22,546 nucleotides of DNA. Origin: an uncultured Eubacteriales bacterium. GTDB taxonomy: Bacteria; Bacillota; Clostridia; Oscillospirales; Acutalibacteraceae. The DNA lies in NCBI GenBank assembly GCA_900540235.1, contig UQEY01000031.1, positions 1-22,546 of the forward strand, in the 5' to 3' direction. Under the pieces are notes generated by a model. The model saw only the letters and a program-made list of their open reading frames with translations, did no database searches and was not told where the DNA came from. The translations under genes and the position numbers were made by a program. Below, piece after piece: positions 7,843 to 15,024 of this stretch (within the stretch, counting starts at the first letter, position 1; every line of letters begins with the position of its first letter).

Positions 7843-8826
7843 TCAGTTGTCATCGTCAAAACTGAAAAGTATTTTTTGAATGGACGGTGAAAACATATTT
7901 TTTCGATTTACAACATAAGTGCCTGTGTTGATAACGCTTTCATTTTCTTTTTTGCCTGAAAGTATTTCGCTCGCTTTTGAAACGGAAAGGTAGCCCATTG
8001 AAAAAGGGTTTTGAACTATGAGTGCGTCAATCTCTCCCGTTTCAAGCATACCCACGCAGTTTACATTGCTGTCAAAACCGACGGCAAAAACCTTGTCTTT
8101 CAAACCGAGTTCTTTTATTGCACAGCCGACGCCGAGGCTTGACCATTCGTTAAAGCCGACAAGCACATTGATGTTTTTGTTTTTTTCAAGCAGCTTTTTT
8201 GCGCCCTCGGTTGCACTTTTTTCGTTTGATTCAATATTGAGCGTATCGACTATTTTTGCATTTTCGATTTTGTTAATATAGTCTTTAAACCCTTTCAAAC
8301 GGTTCTTGCCGTTTTCGGTGTTTTCGCCGTGATTTACTATACCTATATTAATAGACTTCTGCCCTTTGCAAAATTCCACTGCCTGCTTTGCCGCTTTTTC
8401 GCCTGCCGATATATTGTCCGTGCCGATAAAAAGCTCTTTGTCTTTCACATCAACATCGCTGTCAACCGTGATGATTTTTATGCCGTTATCAGCAGCTTTT
8501 TGAACTGCGTTTGCATTTTTTTCATAATCTATTGCCGATAAAATTATTGCTCCGACATTATTTGAAATTGCTTCTTCAATCAGCTTGTTTTGAGCCTTGT
8601 AATCTTCTTCGTTGTTTGGCCCGTCAACCGTAACAGTGATGTTGTATTCATTTGCCGCCGAGAGTGCGCCGCTTTTTACATCGTTCCAAAAATCGGAATC
8701 GCTGCCCTTTGTTATAACGGCAACTTTTTTGTTTTGACTTACAATACCCGTTTTTGTGCAACCGAAAAGGCAGGAAATAAGCAAAAGCAAAACGCACAAA
8801 AGCGAAACGGTTTTTTTAATACTCAT
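7843..8826 (-). CDS. Sugar-binding lipoprotein of a three-component sensor
   Basis: This 327-residue lipoprotein has a signal peptide ending in LFGC (Cys23) and a type-I periplasmic-binding fold. Recognisable segments are KVAVITKGSDSDFW, AIILSAIDYEKNANAV, FIGTDNISAGEKAA, VGFNEWSSLGV and VFAVGFDSN. It is only a distant relative of MglB and lacks the calcium-loop sequence. ATG 8826 is chosen because an AAAGGA site fits it; the ORF can also be read from 8844. It overlaps the sensor kinase gene by 11 bases and is followed by a terminator, not by permease genes. It therefore probably presents sugar to the kinase rather than feeding a transporter, as described for clostridial xylose sensors with a binding protein, LytS/YesM kinase and YesN regulator. 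The ligand is unknown. Confidence 0.82.
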   Translation of the reverse strand: MSIKKTVSLLCVLLLLISCLFGCTKTGIVSQNKKVAVITKGSDSDFWNDVKSGALSAANEYNITVTVDGPNNEEDYKAQNKLIEEAISNNVGAIILSAIDYEKNANAVQKAADNGIKIITVDSDVDVKDKELFIGTDNISAGEKAAKQAVEFCKGQKSINIGIVNHGENTENGKNRLKGFKDYINKIENAKIVDTLNIESNEKSATEGAKKLLEKNKNINVLVGFNEWSSLGVGCAIKELGLKDKVFAVGFDSNVNCVGMLETGEIDALIVQNPFSMGYLSVSKASEILSGKKENESVINTGTYVVNRKNMFSPSIQKILFSFDDDN

Positions 8827-10543
8827 TTTCTTGTCCTTTCTCAATTTTAGGAATTTTAATCGTTACGGTTGTACCCACATCAAGTTCACTTTCAATAGTA
8901 ATTCCGTATTCTTCGCCAAAATAGATTTTCAGTCTGTCGTTAACATTTTTAACGCCGATGCCCTTTGAATCGCTTCGGTCTTTTTGAAGAATTGTTTTGC
9001 ACTGTTTTTCTGTCATACCAAGACCGTTATCTTTAACTATTATTGCAATATCTTTTCCTCTGCGCTCTGCAATAATTTTGATTTCGCCCTCGTCAACCAT
9101 TCTGTCAAGTCCGTGATAAATCGCATTTTCTATAAACGGCTGAATCGTGATTTTGTTGCACATATAACCCAAAACGCTCTTGTCAACATCAAAAGAGTAG
9201 GTGAACTGATTTTTGTATCTGTAACTTTGAATAATAAGATAGCTTTCGGCGTGTTTTAACTCGTCGTTGATTGTGATAAATTCGTTGCCGTGGCTTATGC
9301 TTATCCTGAAAAGTTTTGCAAGTGCGCCCACCATTTTAACTGCGTCCTTGCTGTTGTCCTGCTCGCACATCCACTGAATAGAATCAAGCGTGTTGTAAAG
9401 AAAATGCGGGTTGATTTGAGCCTGAAGTGCTTTGAGTTCCGTTTTTCTGAGCACGATTTCCTCGTTGTGCACCTTTTCCATAAGCGACTGAATCATAAGT
9501 ACCATATGTTCAAACGATTTTGAAAGGGTTTTAAACTCAACCACATTACTCATATCCGTTTTGTACTCAAACGATTCCGCCTGCTTTTCAAATTTTTGCA
9601 TAGAATCAATAAGCCGCCTTACAGGTCTTGTAACGGTTCTTGAAAGCAGAAGATAAATTACAACCGATATAAACAGGCTGAAAAGAATTGCAAAAGTCGA
9701 GCCGATTACTACTTGATTTTTAACCGCTTGTGTAATTTCGTTGTTAAAACTTACCCCGACTATTTTCCAACTGCACGAATCAAGCGACAAAATGTTGTAA
9801 ATATTGTCCTTTTTTCTGTGAATCCCGTCTGAAAGGGCAGATACTTCCTTCGTGTTTTCTTCCTTTAAGCCGGAAAAAAGCATTTGCTGCTGGGGATGAT
9901 AAATAATCTCGCCCTTTGAATTAACGATATAGCAATATCCCCTTTGACCTATACTTACTTTGTCAATATAATTAGCTATTGACGAAAATTTAAAATCAAT
10001 AGCAACAAAAACCTGCTGTGAAAAAAGATTTGAATATTCCTTTTTTGCAATGGTTACAACCCATGGGTAGCTGTTTTGGTAAAGAGTGTTTACATGAGGC
10101 TGACTTATTGCGTAGCCGTCCTTTAAATTTGAATAAAGTGACTTGTCAAATGATAAATTTGTTGCATTTTCTTTTACTTTTTCGCCACTGTCGTTTCCGT
10201 TTGAAAGGAGGTTGCCTTGCATATCGTAAATCATTACACAATAGATATCATCTTCAAACTTTGAAGCACTCGCTGCCACATTTTGAAGTTCTTTATTGCT
10301 TTTAAGATTACTCGTTTCATTGCAAAGGCTATCAAGCCTGTTTTTCATCGATAACACATAGTTTGAAACCGTTTCGCCTGCCTGCGAAACAGCTTGCCTG
10401 CTTGAAACATAAGCCGAGTTAAACATCGATTTTTCATAAAATATGCCGAAAAACAATGTTGACACAAGCGTTGAAAAAATAATGCCTATTACAACCGTTG
10501 TAATAATGAGCGCCGAAAGTTTTATTTTGTTGTGCTTAAACAT
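8816..10543 (-). CDS. YesM-type membrane sensor histidine kinase
   Basis: This 575-residue kinase has a first membrane segment at about 9-35 and an extracellular Cache-like sensor region at about 37-275. A second membrane segment (about 279-300) leads into a HAMP domain (RTVTRPVRRLIDSM). The His_kinase domain (PF06580) carries the motif QINPHFLYN, with phospho-acceptor His380. The ATPase domain has an N-box (IENAIYHG, Asn473) and a DNGLGM G-box at 505-510. The gene starts inside the end of the response regulator gene (eight-base overlap, AGGAG upstream) and runs into the binding-protein gene, so all three are translationally coupled. It probably signals through the adjacent regulator. Confidence 0.93.
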   Translation of the reverse strand: MFKHNKIKLSALIITTVVIGIIFSTLVSTLFFGIFYEKSMFNSAYVSSRQAVSQAGETVSNYVLSMKNRLDSLCNETSNLKSNKELQNVAASASKFEDDIYCVMIYDMQGNLLSNGNDSGEKVKENATNLSFDKSLYSNLKDGYAISQPHVNTLYQNSYPWVVTIAKKEYSNLFSQQVFVAIDFKFSSIANYIDKVSIGQRGYCYIVNSKGEIIYHPQQQMLFSGLKEENTKEVSALSDGIHRKKDNIYNILSLDSCSWKIVGVSFNNEITQAVKNQVVIGSTFAILFSLFISVVIYLLLSRTVTRPVRRLIDSMQKFEKQAESFEYKTDMSNVVEFKTLSKSFEHMVLMIQSLMEKVHNEEIVLRKTELKALQAQINPHFLYNTLDSIQWMCEQDNSKDAVKMVGALAKLFRISISHGNEFITINDELKHAESYLIIQSYRYKNQFTYSFDVDKSVLGYMCNKITIQPFIENAIYHGLDRMVDEGEIKIIAERRGKDIAIIVKDNGLGMTEKQCKTILQKDRSDSKGIGVKNVNDRLKIYFGEEYGITIESELDVGTTVTIKIPKIEKGQENEY

Positions 10544-12119
10544 TGCCTGCTCCTAAATGTTCTTCTCTGTATTTATTTGGCGACATACCGTAATATTTTT
10601 TGAAACAATAGCTGAAATAGTGCTGGTCGCTGTAGCCGCATTTTTGAGAAATTTCAAAGATTTTCATCGATGTGCAAAGAAGCAAATCACTCGCCGCTTT
10701 CATTCTTCGCTCGGTTACAAGCGCAACAAAGTTTTGCGATTTTGTTTTCTTGATAAGTGCGCTCAAATAGTTTGGACTTACGCCGAGTTTTTCGCTTGCG
10801 TCCGTCAGCGACAAATTTTCGTTCATATATTCGTCGTTGATAATTTGAAGCGCTCTGTCGCAAATCGCTTCGCTTTCGTGCCTTTGCGAACGAGAAATTA
10901 TATCCCTTGCGTCAAGGCAGAGAGATATAAGCTCTTTTTTGTATTGCTCGTTAAAGTCGAACGAAAGGCGAGAGGTGAAAAGGTTGTTTGCCGAAAAAAG
11001 CTGCGAAAGAGCGTCACTGTCGGATAATACGCTTACGCACCTATGCGCAGTGGCAAGAATTTGAATGATTAAATAATCTATAGCGTCACGGTTTTTGCCC
11101 GAAAGCATATCATCAAGAAATTTGCTTATTTCTTCTTTGTTTCCGAGTTTTAAAAGCTGCTCAAGTTTGTACACCGATTTTTCAACATTTTCAAGTTCAA
11201 ATGTGCTCTTGCGCTCCTGGTCGTTAATAAACCTTATATCGCCTGCACCGTCCGAGGTGTAGCGCCTTGCGGTTATTGCCTGAGTGCACGCAAGGGATAA
11301 AAGCGACAGAGAGTCAACCGTTTGGCTGATACCGATTGTACACTTTTGGTTAAAAAGCTTTTTGGCACTTTGCACAAGTTCAATAACAGGCAGCCTCAAT
11401 TTTGTTGACATTTCCTCCGGCTCGCTCGTTACAAGCGTAATTATTCTGCCGTTTACAAAAAAGCTTTCGCAAAGCGCATATTTGCCTACAATGCTGTTTA
11501 CAAAATCAATGTGATGTTCCCCGGTGCAGTTTTCACCGCCGAAAGTTTTAAATTTTGATACAACAACGCTGTAGCAGTCACCGTCACTTTTAATGAGTCC
11601 GAGCTTTTTTGCACTGTCTTTAAGTTCTTGCACGGTGTAAATATCTTCGCCTGTTCCTAAAAGCAAAGGTAATAAAAATTCCGCCTTTTTAAGCCGCAAC
11701 TGTGTTTGTTCGTTTGATGAACCTGTTTTAAGACGCTCAAATTCTTCGTCCATCTCCGCCTTGATTTTTACAAATTCTTCGCTCATTTCACTTGCGGAAA
11801 TCGGCTTCAAAAGATAACGAATAACATTATATTTAAACGCTTCCTGCGCATATTCAAAATCGTCGTACCCGCTCAAAATAACAAACTTTGTTGCAGGTCT
11901 TATTTCTCTTGCTTTGCGTGCAAGTTCAAGCCCGGTCATAAGCGGCATCTTAATGTCTGTCAAAATCAAATCGGGTTCAAGCTTTTCAAGAAGCTCAAGC
12001 GCTTCAATTCCGTTTTCGGCGTCGCCTACAACATTAAAACCCGCTTTTTCCCAATCAACGCTTTTTATAACCGCCTCTCTTTGGCGAATTTCATCATCAA
12101 CAACAAGTACACTATACAT
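10536..12119 (-). CDS. YesN-type response regulator with AraC DNA-binding domain
   Basis: The 527-residue regulator has an N-terminal receiver domain (about 1-120) with the acidic pocket VVDDE, phospho-acceptor Asp55 in TDIKMP, and the conserved lysine in YLLKPIS. A long linker of about 300 residues follows. The C-terminal AraC/XylS domain contains LSLTDASEKLGVSPNYLSALIK-like and ISQKCGYSDQHYFSYCFKKYYG helix-turn-helix segments. This is the usual YesN layout. It is the first gene of the sensor operon, with a GAGAGGG site and a strong promoter upstream. The likely target is the neighbouring mgl promoter, judged from gene order and the weak -35 box there. Confidence 0.93.
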   Translation of the reverse strand: MYSVLVVDDEIRQREAVIKSVDWEKAGFNVVGDAENGIEALELLEKLEPDLILTDIKMPLMTGLELARKAREIRPATKFVILSGYDDFEYAQEAFKYNVIRYLLKPISASEMSEEFVKIKAEMDEEFERLKTGSSNEQTQLRLKKAEFLLPLLLGTGEDIYTVQELKDSAKKLGLIKSDGDCYSVVVSKFKTFGGENCTGEHHIDFVNSIVGKYALCESFFVNGRIITLVTSEPEEMSTKLRLPVIELVQSAKKLFNQKCTIGISQTVDSLSLLSLACTQAITARRYTSDGAGDIRFINDQERKSTFELENVEKSVYKLEQLLKLGNKEEISKFLDDMLSGKNRDAIDYLIIQILATAHRCVSVLSDSDALSQLFSANNLFTSRLSFDFNEQYKKELISLCLDARDIISRSQRHESEAICDRALQIINDEYMNENLSLTDASEKLGVSPNYLSALIKKTKSQNFVALVTERRMKAASDLLLCTSMKIFEISQKCGYSDQHYFSYCFKKYYGMSPNKYREEHLGAGNV

Positions 12120-12170
12120 AATTTACCCTCTCAAAAAAATTAATCAATTTATGTATATTAACCTAAATTT

Positions 12171-12199
12171 ATTATATATAATCTTATTTTATTTATCAA
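12171..12199 (-). promoter_or_regulatory. Promoter of the sensor operon
   Basis: On the minus strand TTGATA (12199-12194) and TATAAT (12176-12171) are separated by exactly 17 bases. The predicted start is near 12164, giving a leader of about 45 bases before the regulator gene. The good -35 suggests constitutive basal expression, in contrast to the mgl promoter. Confidence 0.75.
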
Positions 12200-12267
12200 G
12201 TGAAATGTCGGGCTTTGTTTGATATAAATTTGATTTTATTACAAGTTATGAATTCAGAAACGATACA

Positions 12268-12570
12268 ATGTTTTTGAGAAATCAATTTAAAAGTGTTGGT
12301 ATGTTCAAACTGCCGCTTGTTAAAAAACAAGAAATCAGTCTTGAAGATGTAAGCCTAATCGGTTATGATAAAGTTAATTAAAGTAATGATTACAAAAGTA
12401 TAGTACATTTCTTTCTTGACGATTATAAGTTTGAGAGCATATACAACAATTCCGAGAAGAAAATAGAAGTGCTTAGGAAGTTTAAGGCGCTGCTTACACC
12501 CGATTTCAGTATGTTTGTCGAAATGCCGATTGCGTTGCAACTTTTCAGCACATTCAAAAACCCATTCTAA
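12268..12570 (+). pseudogene. Broken DUF4417 gene (N-terminal part)
   Basis: The frame from ATG 12268 reads MFLRNQFKSVGMFKLPLV and continues in the same frame through a TAA at 12379-12381. After it come VHFFLDDYKFESIYNN, LLTPDFSMFVEMPIALQL and a second stop at 12568-12570. The segments VHFFLDDY, PDFS and MPIALQ are, from memory, characteristic of DUF4417 proteins, common on plasmids and phages. The family is usually longer, so the C-terminal part is missing. It has no clear ribosome binding site. The in-frame stop and truncation make it a decayed gene. Confidence 0.65.
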
Positions 12571-12691
12571 TCCACATGATAATATTATAGGTTGGCAGGA
12601 GAATGGAAAGCCTAAGTGGGGTGATGAAATTAATTACTTTAGTGAAGAAGCCCCCAAATTTAAATATTTTAAAATTACAGGAGTGAACAAA
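12557..12691 (+). pseudogene. Possible remnant of a polymorphic-toxin C-terminus
   Basis: A different frame from the DUF4417 remnant reads NPHDNIIGWQENGKPKWG, then EINYFSEEAPKFKYFKI. The NPHD-II-W-G-P-INY pattern resembles the last residues of several phage-head or Rhs-linked nuclease toxins, as I remember them. It has no start of its own, no upstream toxin body, and directly precedes a small immunity-like gene. Similarity is by eye only, and the stretch could be random or belong to another family. Confidence 0.35.
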
Positions 12692-12970
12692 ATGAATAAT
12701 GATTATGTGAATAACGATTATGACGGAGATTACAAAAGCAAGGAAGAATTTTACGATTCCGTAGAGCGTCATTCAGAAATTGTTTTTGAATGGAAAGACA
12801 AATCGTACGAAATATGTTCTATGGACGGAAAACGCTGGTGGTTTTTCAATGTGACAGATGACACACAGGTTATAGTAAATACAATAGAAGAACTTATGAA
12901 TTGTGAAATTGACAGCGAAAAGCTTGTTGATATCTGCACAAAATTCACTGTCATTGAAAGAACATTTTAA
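12692..12970 (+). CDS. Small acidic protein, possible orphan immunity protein
   Basis: The 92-residue protein MNNDYVNNDYDGDYKSKEEF... carries a region with IVFEWKDKSYEICSMDGKRWWFF. It is acidic, with no signal peptide or membrane segment. The start is set by an AGGAG site nine bases before ATG 12692; the frame is open further upstream, into the possible toxin remnant. I do not recognise the family. Its size, acidity and position right after a toxin-like tail are typical of immunity genes kept after loss of the toxin, but this is inference. No clear terminator follows. Confidence 0.55.
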   Translation: MNNDYVNNDYDGDYKSKEEFYDSVERHSEIVFEWKDKSYEICSMDGKRWWFFNVTDDTQVIVNTIEELMNCEIDSEKLVDICTKFTVIERTF

Positions 12971-13021
12971 TTTTCATAAAAACTATTTATAATAAGCTTT
13001 TACTGAATTACCATTCCACTA

Positions 13022-13057
13022 CTCAAAATGTGCTGTATAATAGTGTGACAAATTTTG
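13022..13057. repeat. 36-nt hairpin repeat, degenerate copy 1
   Basis: It aligns without gaps to the copy at 19777-19812 with seven differences in 36 positions, six of which are C/T or G/A transitions. The outer pairing AAAAT/ATTTT is kept and one inner pair is lost. It looks like an old, decaying copy. Confidence 0.6.
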
Positions 13058-13086
13058 AAAATAAAATCAGAGGGAGTCAAATGGGA

Positions 13087-13132
13087 GTCTCGTCGAAACA
13101 CACTTCGTGTTTAAACAATTTTGCGGTGCAAA
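13087..13132. repeat. Two small hairpins before repeat copy 2
   Basis: AAACAC-ACTTC-GTGTTT and TTTTGC-GGT-GCAAAA are two adjacent perfect hairpins. They may be part of a larger palindromic repeat unit ending with the 36-nt hairpin at 13163-13198. No protein-coding signal is seen here. Confidence 0.45.
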
Positions 13133-13162
13133 ATCGTAACAAACACTGCGTATGTTTCTCCT

Positions 13163-13198
13163 CTCAAAAACTGCCGTACAGTGGTGCGTCAGTTTTTG
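13163..13198. repeat. 36-nt hairpin repeat, copy 2
   Basis: CTCAAAAACTG and CAGTTTTTG arms flank a 15-base core that is identical to copy 3 (19777-19812). The copies differ at only three of 36 positions, two of which form a compensating A-T to T-A swap in the stem. Copies 2 and 3 are both preceded by CTCCT. Confidence 0.75.
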
Positions 13199-13234
13199 TA
13201 TATGGAACTTTTCAAAACTATCCCAACATATAAA

Positions 13235-13272
13235 AAAATAGCGAAGCAGATAAATATCTACTTCGCTATTTT
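13235..13272 (-). terminator. Terminator of the host tRNA-Arg gene
   Basis: Arms AAAATAGCGAAG (13235-13246) and CTTCGCTATTTT (13261-13272) are perfectly complementary. On the minus strand a T-run follows. It adjoins the 3' CCA end of the split tRNA-Arg, so it is that gene's original terminator, left behind at the far end of the element. Confidence 0.8.
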
Positions 13273-13319
13273 GGTACGCCGGACAGGACTCGAACCTGCG
13301 ACCTACTGGTTCGTAGCCA
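13272..13319 (-). pseudogene. 3' half of a split tRNA-Arg(ACG)
   Basis: The minus strand reads from the anticodon loop (CTACGAA) through CCAGT, the variable loop, a GCAGG/CCTGT T-arm and the acceptor CCGGCGT to ACCA. The sequence upstream of the anticodon stem is not tRNA-like. The acceptor and anticodon strands pair perfectly with the 5' half at 16958-16999, and the two halves sum to 77 nt. Confidence 0.85.
13307..13319. other. Left attachment core (att)
   Basis: TGGTTCGTAGCCA is one of three copies in the window. This one joins the tRNA 3' half to element DNA. The sequence is a 3-bp stem around the 7-base anticodon loop, a usual crossover region for tRNA-targeting integrases. Confidence 0.8.
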
Positions 13320-13338
13320 TAGAGAAAACCTTAAAATA

Positions 13339-13415
13339 TACCATTTTAAGTCAAATTTAATACTATTCTCTCCATTATTTCCACCCGATTATTCCATTAT
13401 TTCCATAAAATGGTA
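13339..13415. repeat. Inverted and direct repeats inside the left element end
   Basis: TACCATTTTA (13339-13348) and TAAAATGGTA (13406-13415) form a perfect 10-bp inverted pair. Between them CCATTATTTCCA occurs twice (13372-13383 and 13394-13405), 22 bp apart, which is two helical turns. This spacing near an att core fits arm-type integrase or excisionase sites. Confidence 0.55.
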
Positions 13416-13425
13416 GTAATTAAAG

Positions 13426-13461
13426 AGATAGAAGTCGGAGCAATCCGGCTTCTATCTTTTT
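13426..13461 (+). terminator. Intrinsic terminator near the left element end
   Basis: AGATAGAAG and CTTCTATCT arms with inner CGG/CCG pairs are followed by TTTTT on the plus strand. It lies between the att core and the first element gene and would block transcription entering from outside. Confidence 0.75.
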
Positions 13462-13574
13462 GTTCTTTTTTGAAAGGACGATATAACTATCTTTTTTTGG
13501 CAACCTTACATAGCGAAATATCCATAATCTCTGGATTTTGAAAATCAAAAAAATTCAAAATTCGGAGGTTTAAT

Positions 13575-14114
13575 ATGAATAAAAATATAAGCAAGAAATG
13601 TGTTGTGCAAAATGCTGAAAATAAAAAAGTTGTAACTTTGAAAGATACAAAAAATCAAGAAAAATCATCAATATTTGGTATTACTGTTGAACAATTAGTG
13701 TCATCATACGATTTCAATAATATGAAATATGAAACAACTCTTGCTGAGGATATTATGAATTTGTGCAGAAAAAATGGCATTACTTCAGACGGAATGTTTC
13801 AGCAAAGAAGCTGTGTGCTTAGAATACAGTATTCAAGATTAAAGACAAATAAATACCATATCCCCAAAAAAGAAATATTGTTTGCGATATGTATTGGTTT
13901 AAGGTTAAGCATTGAAGAAGTGGCTGAATTAATGGGAAAAGGTGGCTATTCGTTTACATACAATAACGAATTTGAACAAGAGAATAATCTTCCTTCATTT
14001 GACAGACTGATTCACGATTGTGTCTGCATGAGGATTTATGATATTGATGAAATTAACGATTATTTAATCAACAACGGATACAAAGAAAGACTTGGCAGCA
14101 GTTCTCTTATATAA
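13575..14114 (+). CDS. HTH-like regulatory protein of the element
   Basis: This 179-residue protein is preceded by a good GGAGG site. The N-terminal 45 residues are polar and low in complexity. The central part (about 58-135) contains RKNGITSDGMFQQRSCV and IPKKEILFAICIGLRLSIEEV, followed by AELMGKGGYSF. This resembles the degenerate XRE-type helix-turn-helix followed by EEV-ELL-KAGY, seen in many clostridial regulators. The C-terminus CMRIYDIDEINDYLINNGYKERLG is also typical of that group. It is very AT-rich (49 G+C in the 180 bases from 13621). It probably controls the element, but no operator is identified. Confidence 0.65.
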   Translation: MNKNISKKCVVQNAENKKVVTLKDTKNQEKSSIFGITVEQLVSSYDFNNMKYETTLAEDIMNLCRKNGITSDGMFQQRSCVLRIQYSRLKTNKYHIPKKEILFAICIGLRLSIEEVAELMGKGGYSFTYNNEFEQENNLPSFDRLIHDCVCMRIYDIDEINDYLINNGYKERLGSSSLI

Positions 14115-14254
14115 GATTTGGCGAAAGTGCTGAATGGTGGCAAAAATGTAACTTTCAAAGATACACGCTATATTTTGAAATTAATTATACTGAAGTCAAT
14201 GAAGTGCTTAAGAGCATTTCAAGTACCTTGACAATTGAATATACCTTATAGCAA
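14115..14254 (+). other. Gap with a short open tail in another frame
   Basis: After the HTH gene, another plus-strand frame stays open to a TAG at 14249-14251. It reads GESAEWWQKCNFQRYTLYFEINYTEVNEV in outline (split here: GESAEWWQKCNF, then YFEINYTEVNEVL). It has no start or ribosome binding site. It could be a frameshifted former C-terminus or chance. Confidence 0.3.
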
Positions 14255-14560
14255 ATACCTTCCCGTTATTGTTTCTGATGAACAGGGACAAGCAGCTTTA
14301 GCACGAACAAGAGTCTTATGACTCTTTGTTTGTTGGCTATGAACTATCAGTGGTGCTGATAGGCATGCGATGACAGATAATGGGGATAATGATACTTCTG
14401 TCCAGTCAAAAGTCGAGCGTGATAAAACCGTCGCAACCAAAGAGGGCAGCTCGGAGAGATCCTCGGAGTGGTGAGATTCCAATGATAAGGTTAACCAGCC
14501 TTAGTTTGTTATATGCCCGATTTGTCAGGGGTGTCGTGGACAAGTATGACATTACGCAAA
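14255..14560 (+). ncRNA. GC-rich, hairpin-dense apparently non-coding block (candidate structured RNA)
   Basis: This is not a recognised RNA family. A count over 14341-14520 gives 84 G+C in 180 bases (47%), against 49 in 180 (27%) in the neighbouring gene. Visible hairpins are AAGAGTC/GACTCTT (14309-14326), CTATCAG/CTGATAG (14344-14362), GACAGA/TCTGTC (14372-14402) and TAAGG/CCTTA (14486-14503). TGCGA (14366-14370) pairs with TCGCA (14431-14435), enclosing the third. No plausible protein with a ribosome binding site is seen. It could instead be a DNA site such as an origin or oriT. Strand is assumed from the flanking genes. Confidence 0.45.
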
Positions 14561-14576
14561 ATAACTTTAAAATATG

Positions 14577-14639
14577 ACGGCATAGGTTTAATTTTTAGTG
14601 ATAATATGTATATTCAATCAAACTAACTGCCTGTGCCGT
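14577..14639. promoter_or_regulatory. Long inverted repeat around the mazF-like promoter region
   Basis: ACGGCATAGG (14577-14586) and CCTGTGCCGT (14630-14639) pair at all ten positions with one G-U. They flank a 43-base AT-rich loop containing a GATAAT -10-like box (14600-14605). The second arm ends ten bases before the AGGAG site. It may be an operator or a leader structure that controls the operon. Confidence 0.5.
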
Positions 14640-14661
14640 TATACATACAGGAGTCAGTATA

Positions 14662-15024
14662 ATGAACATAGTCAAGCGTGGAGAAATATATTACGCCGAT
14701 TTAAGCCCTGTTATCGGCAGTGAGCAGGGCGGTGTCAGACCGGTAGTTATTATTCAAAACGATAAAGGAAATAAATATAGTCCAACAACAATTGTTGCTC
14801 CGATTACAAGCAGAAAAAAAGCAAGGATACCAACACATGTGCTGATTGATAATCCTTGTTTAAAATGTAAATCTCTGATTTTGCTTGAACAGATACGAAT
14901 AGTTGATAAATCAAGATTAGGAGAGTATATAGGTGCATTAACTGTCGAAGAATCAAAAAAGCTTGATACAGCAATTGCAAAGAGTTTAGATGTTGAAATA
15001 CAGAAAGAAGGTGTCAATTTATGA
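14662..15024 (+). CDS. MazF/PemK-family protein
   Basis: The 120-residue protein has the hallmarks of the MazF/PemK endoribonuclease fold: KRGEIYYADLSPVIGSEQGG at the N-terminus, then RPVVIIQND, TIVAPITS and LLEQIRIVDKSRL. Members cut mRNA, usually at short sequence motifs, and are normally held by a MazE-type antitoxin encoded just upstream. No such antitoxin gene is present; the preceding 500 bases look non-coding. The start is supported by an AGGAG site. The stop overlaps the excisionase start (ATGA), so it is co-translated with xis and int. In this position it may serve element control or stability rather than act as a classical addiction toxin. Confidence 0.9.
   Translation: MNIVKRGEIYYADLSPVIGSEQGGVRPVVIIQNDKGNKYSPTTIVAPITSRKKARIPTHVLIDNPCLKCKSLILLEQIRIVDKSRLGEYIGALTVEESKKLDTAIAKSLDVEIQKEGVNL

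Noticed and set aside
7843..8826. Second sugar ABC importer
   Set aside because: The binding-protein gene is followed by a terminator and has no permease or ATPase genes. It is translationally coupled to the kinase.
13022..13198. CRISPR array
   Set aside because: There are only two repeat-like units, without regular spacers or cas genes. They are dispersed hairpin repeats.
13121..13360. Plus-strand ORF ending in ...RRTGLEPATYWF
   Set aside because: The RRTGLEPATYW-type string is the well-known false translation of the antisense of a tRNA 3' half. The region is the split tRNA-Arg.
14246..14482. 78-codon minus-strand ORF over the GC-rich block
   Set aside because: It has no ribosome binding site, the composition is unlike the other genes, and it covers the hairpins. 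It is more likely a by-product of a structured non-coding sequence.
14255..14560. Group I or group II intron, or OMEGA-type guide RNA
   Set aside because: I see no group II domain V or GUGYG start, no group I P7 core, and no IscB/TnpB or reverse transcriptase gene nearby.
14255..15024. Type III (ToxIN-like) toxin-antitoxin system
   Set aside because: The protein reads as ordinary MazF/PemK, not ToxN, and the upstream block has no tandem repeats with a terminator as in ToxI. Kept only as a loose analogy.
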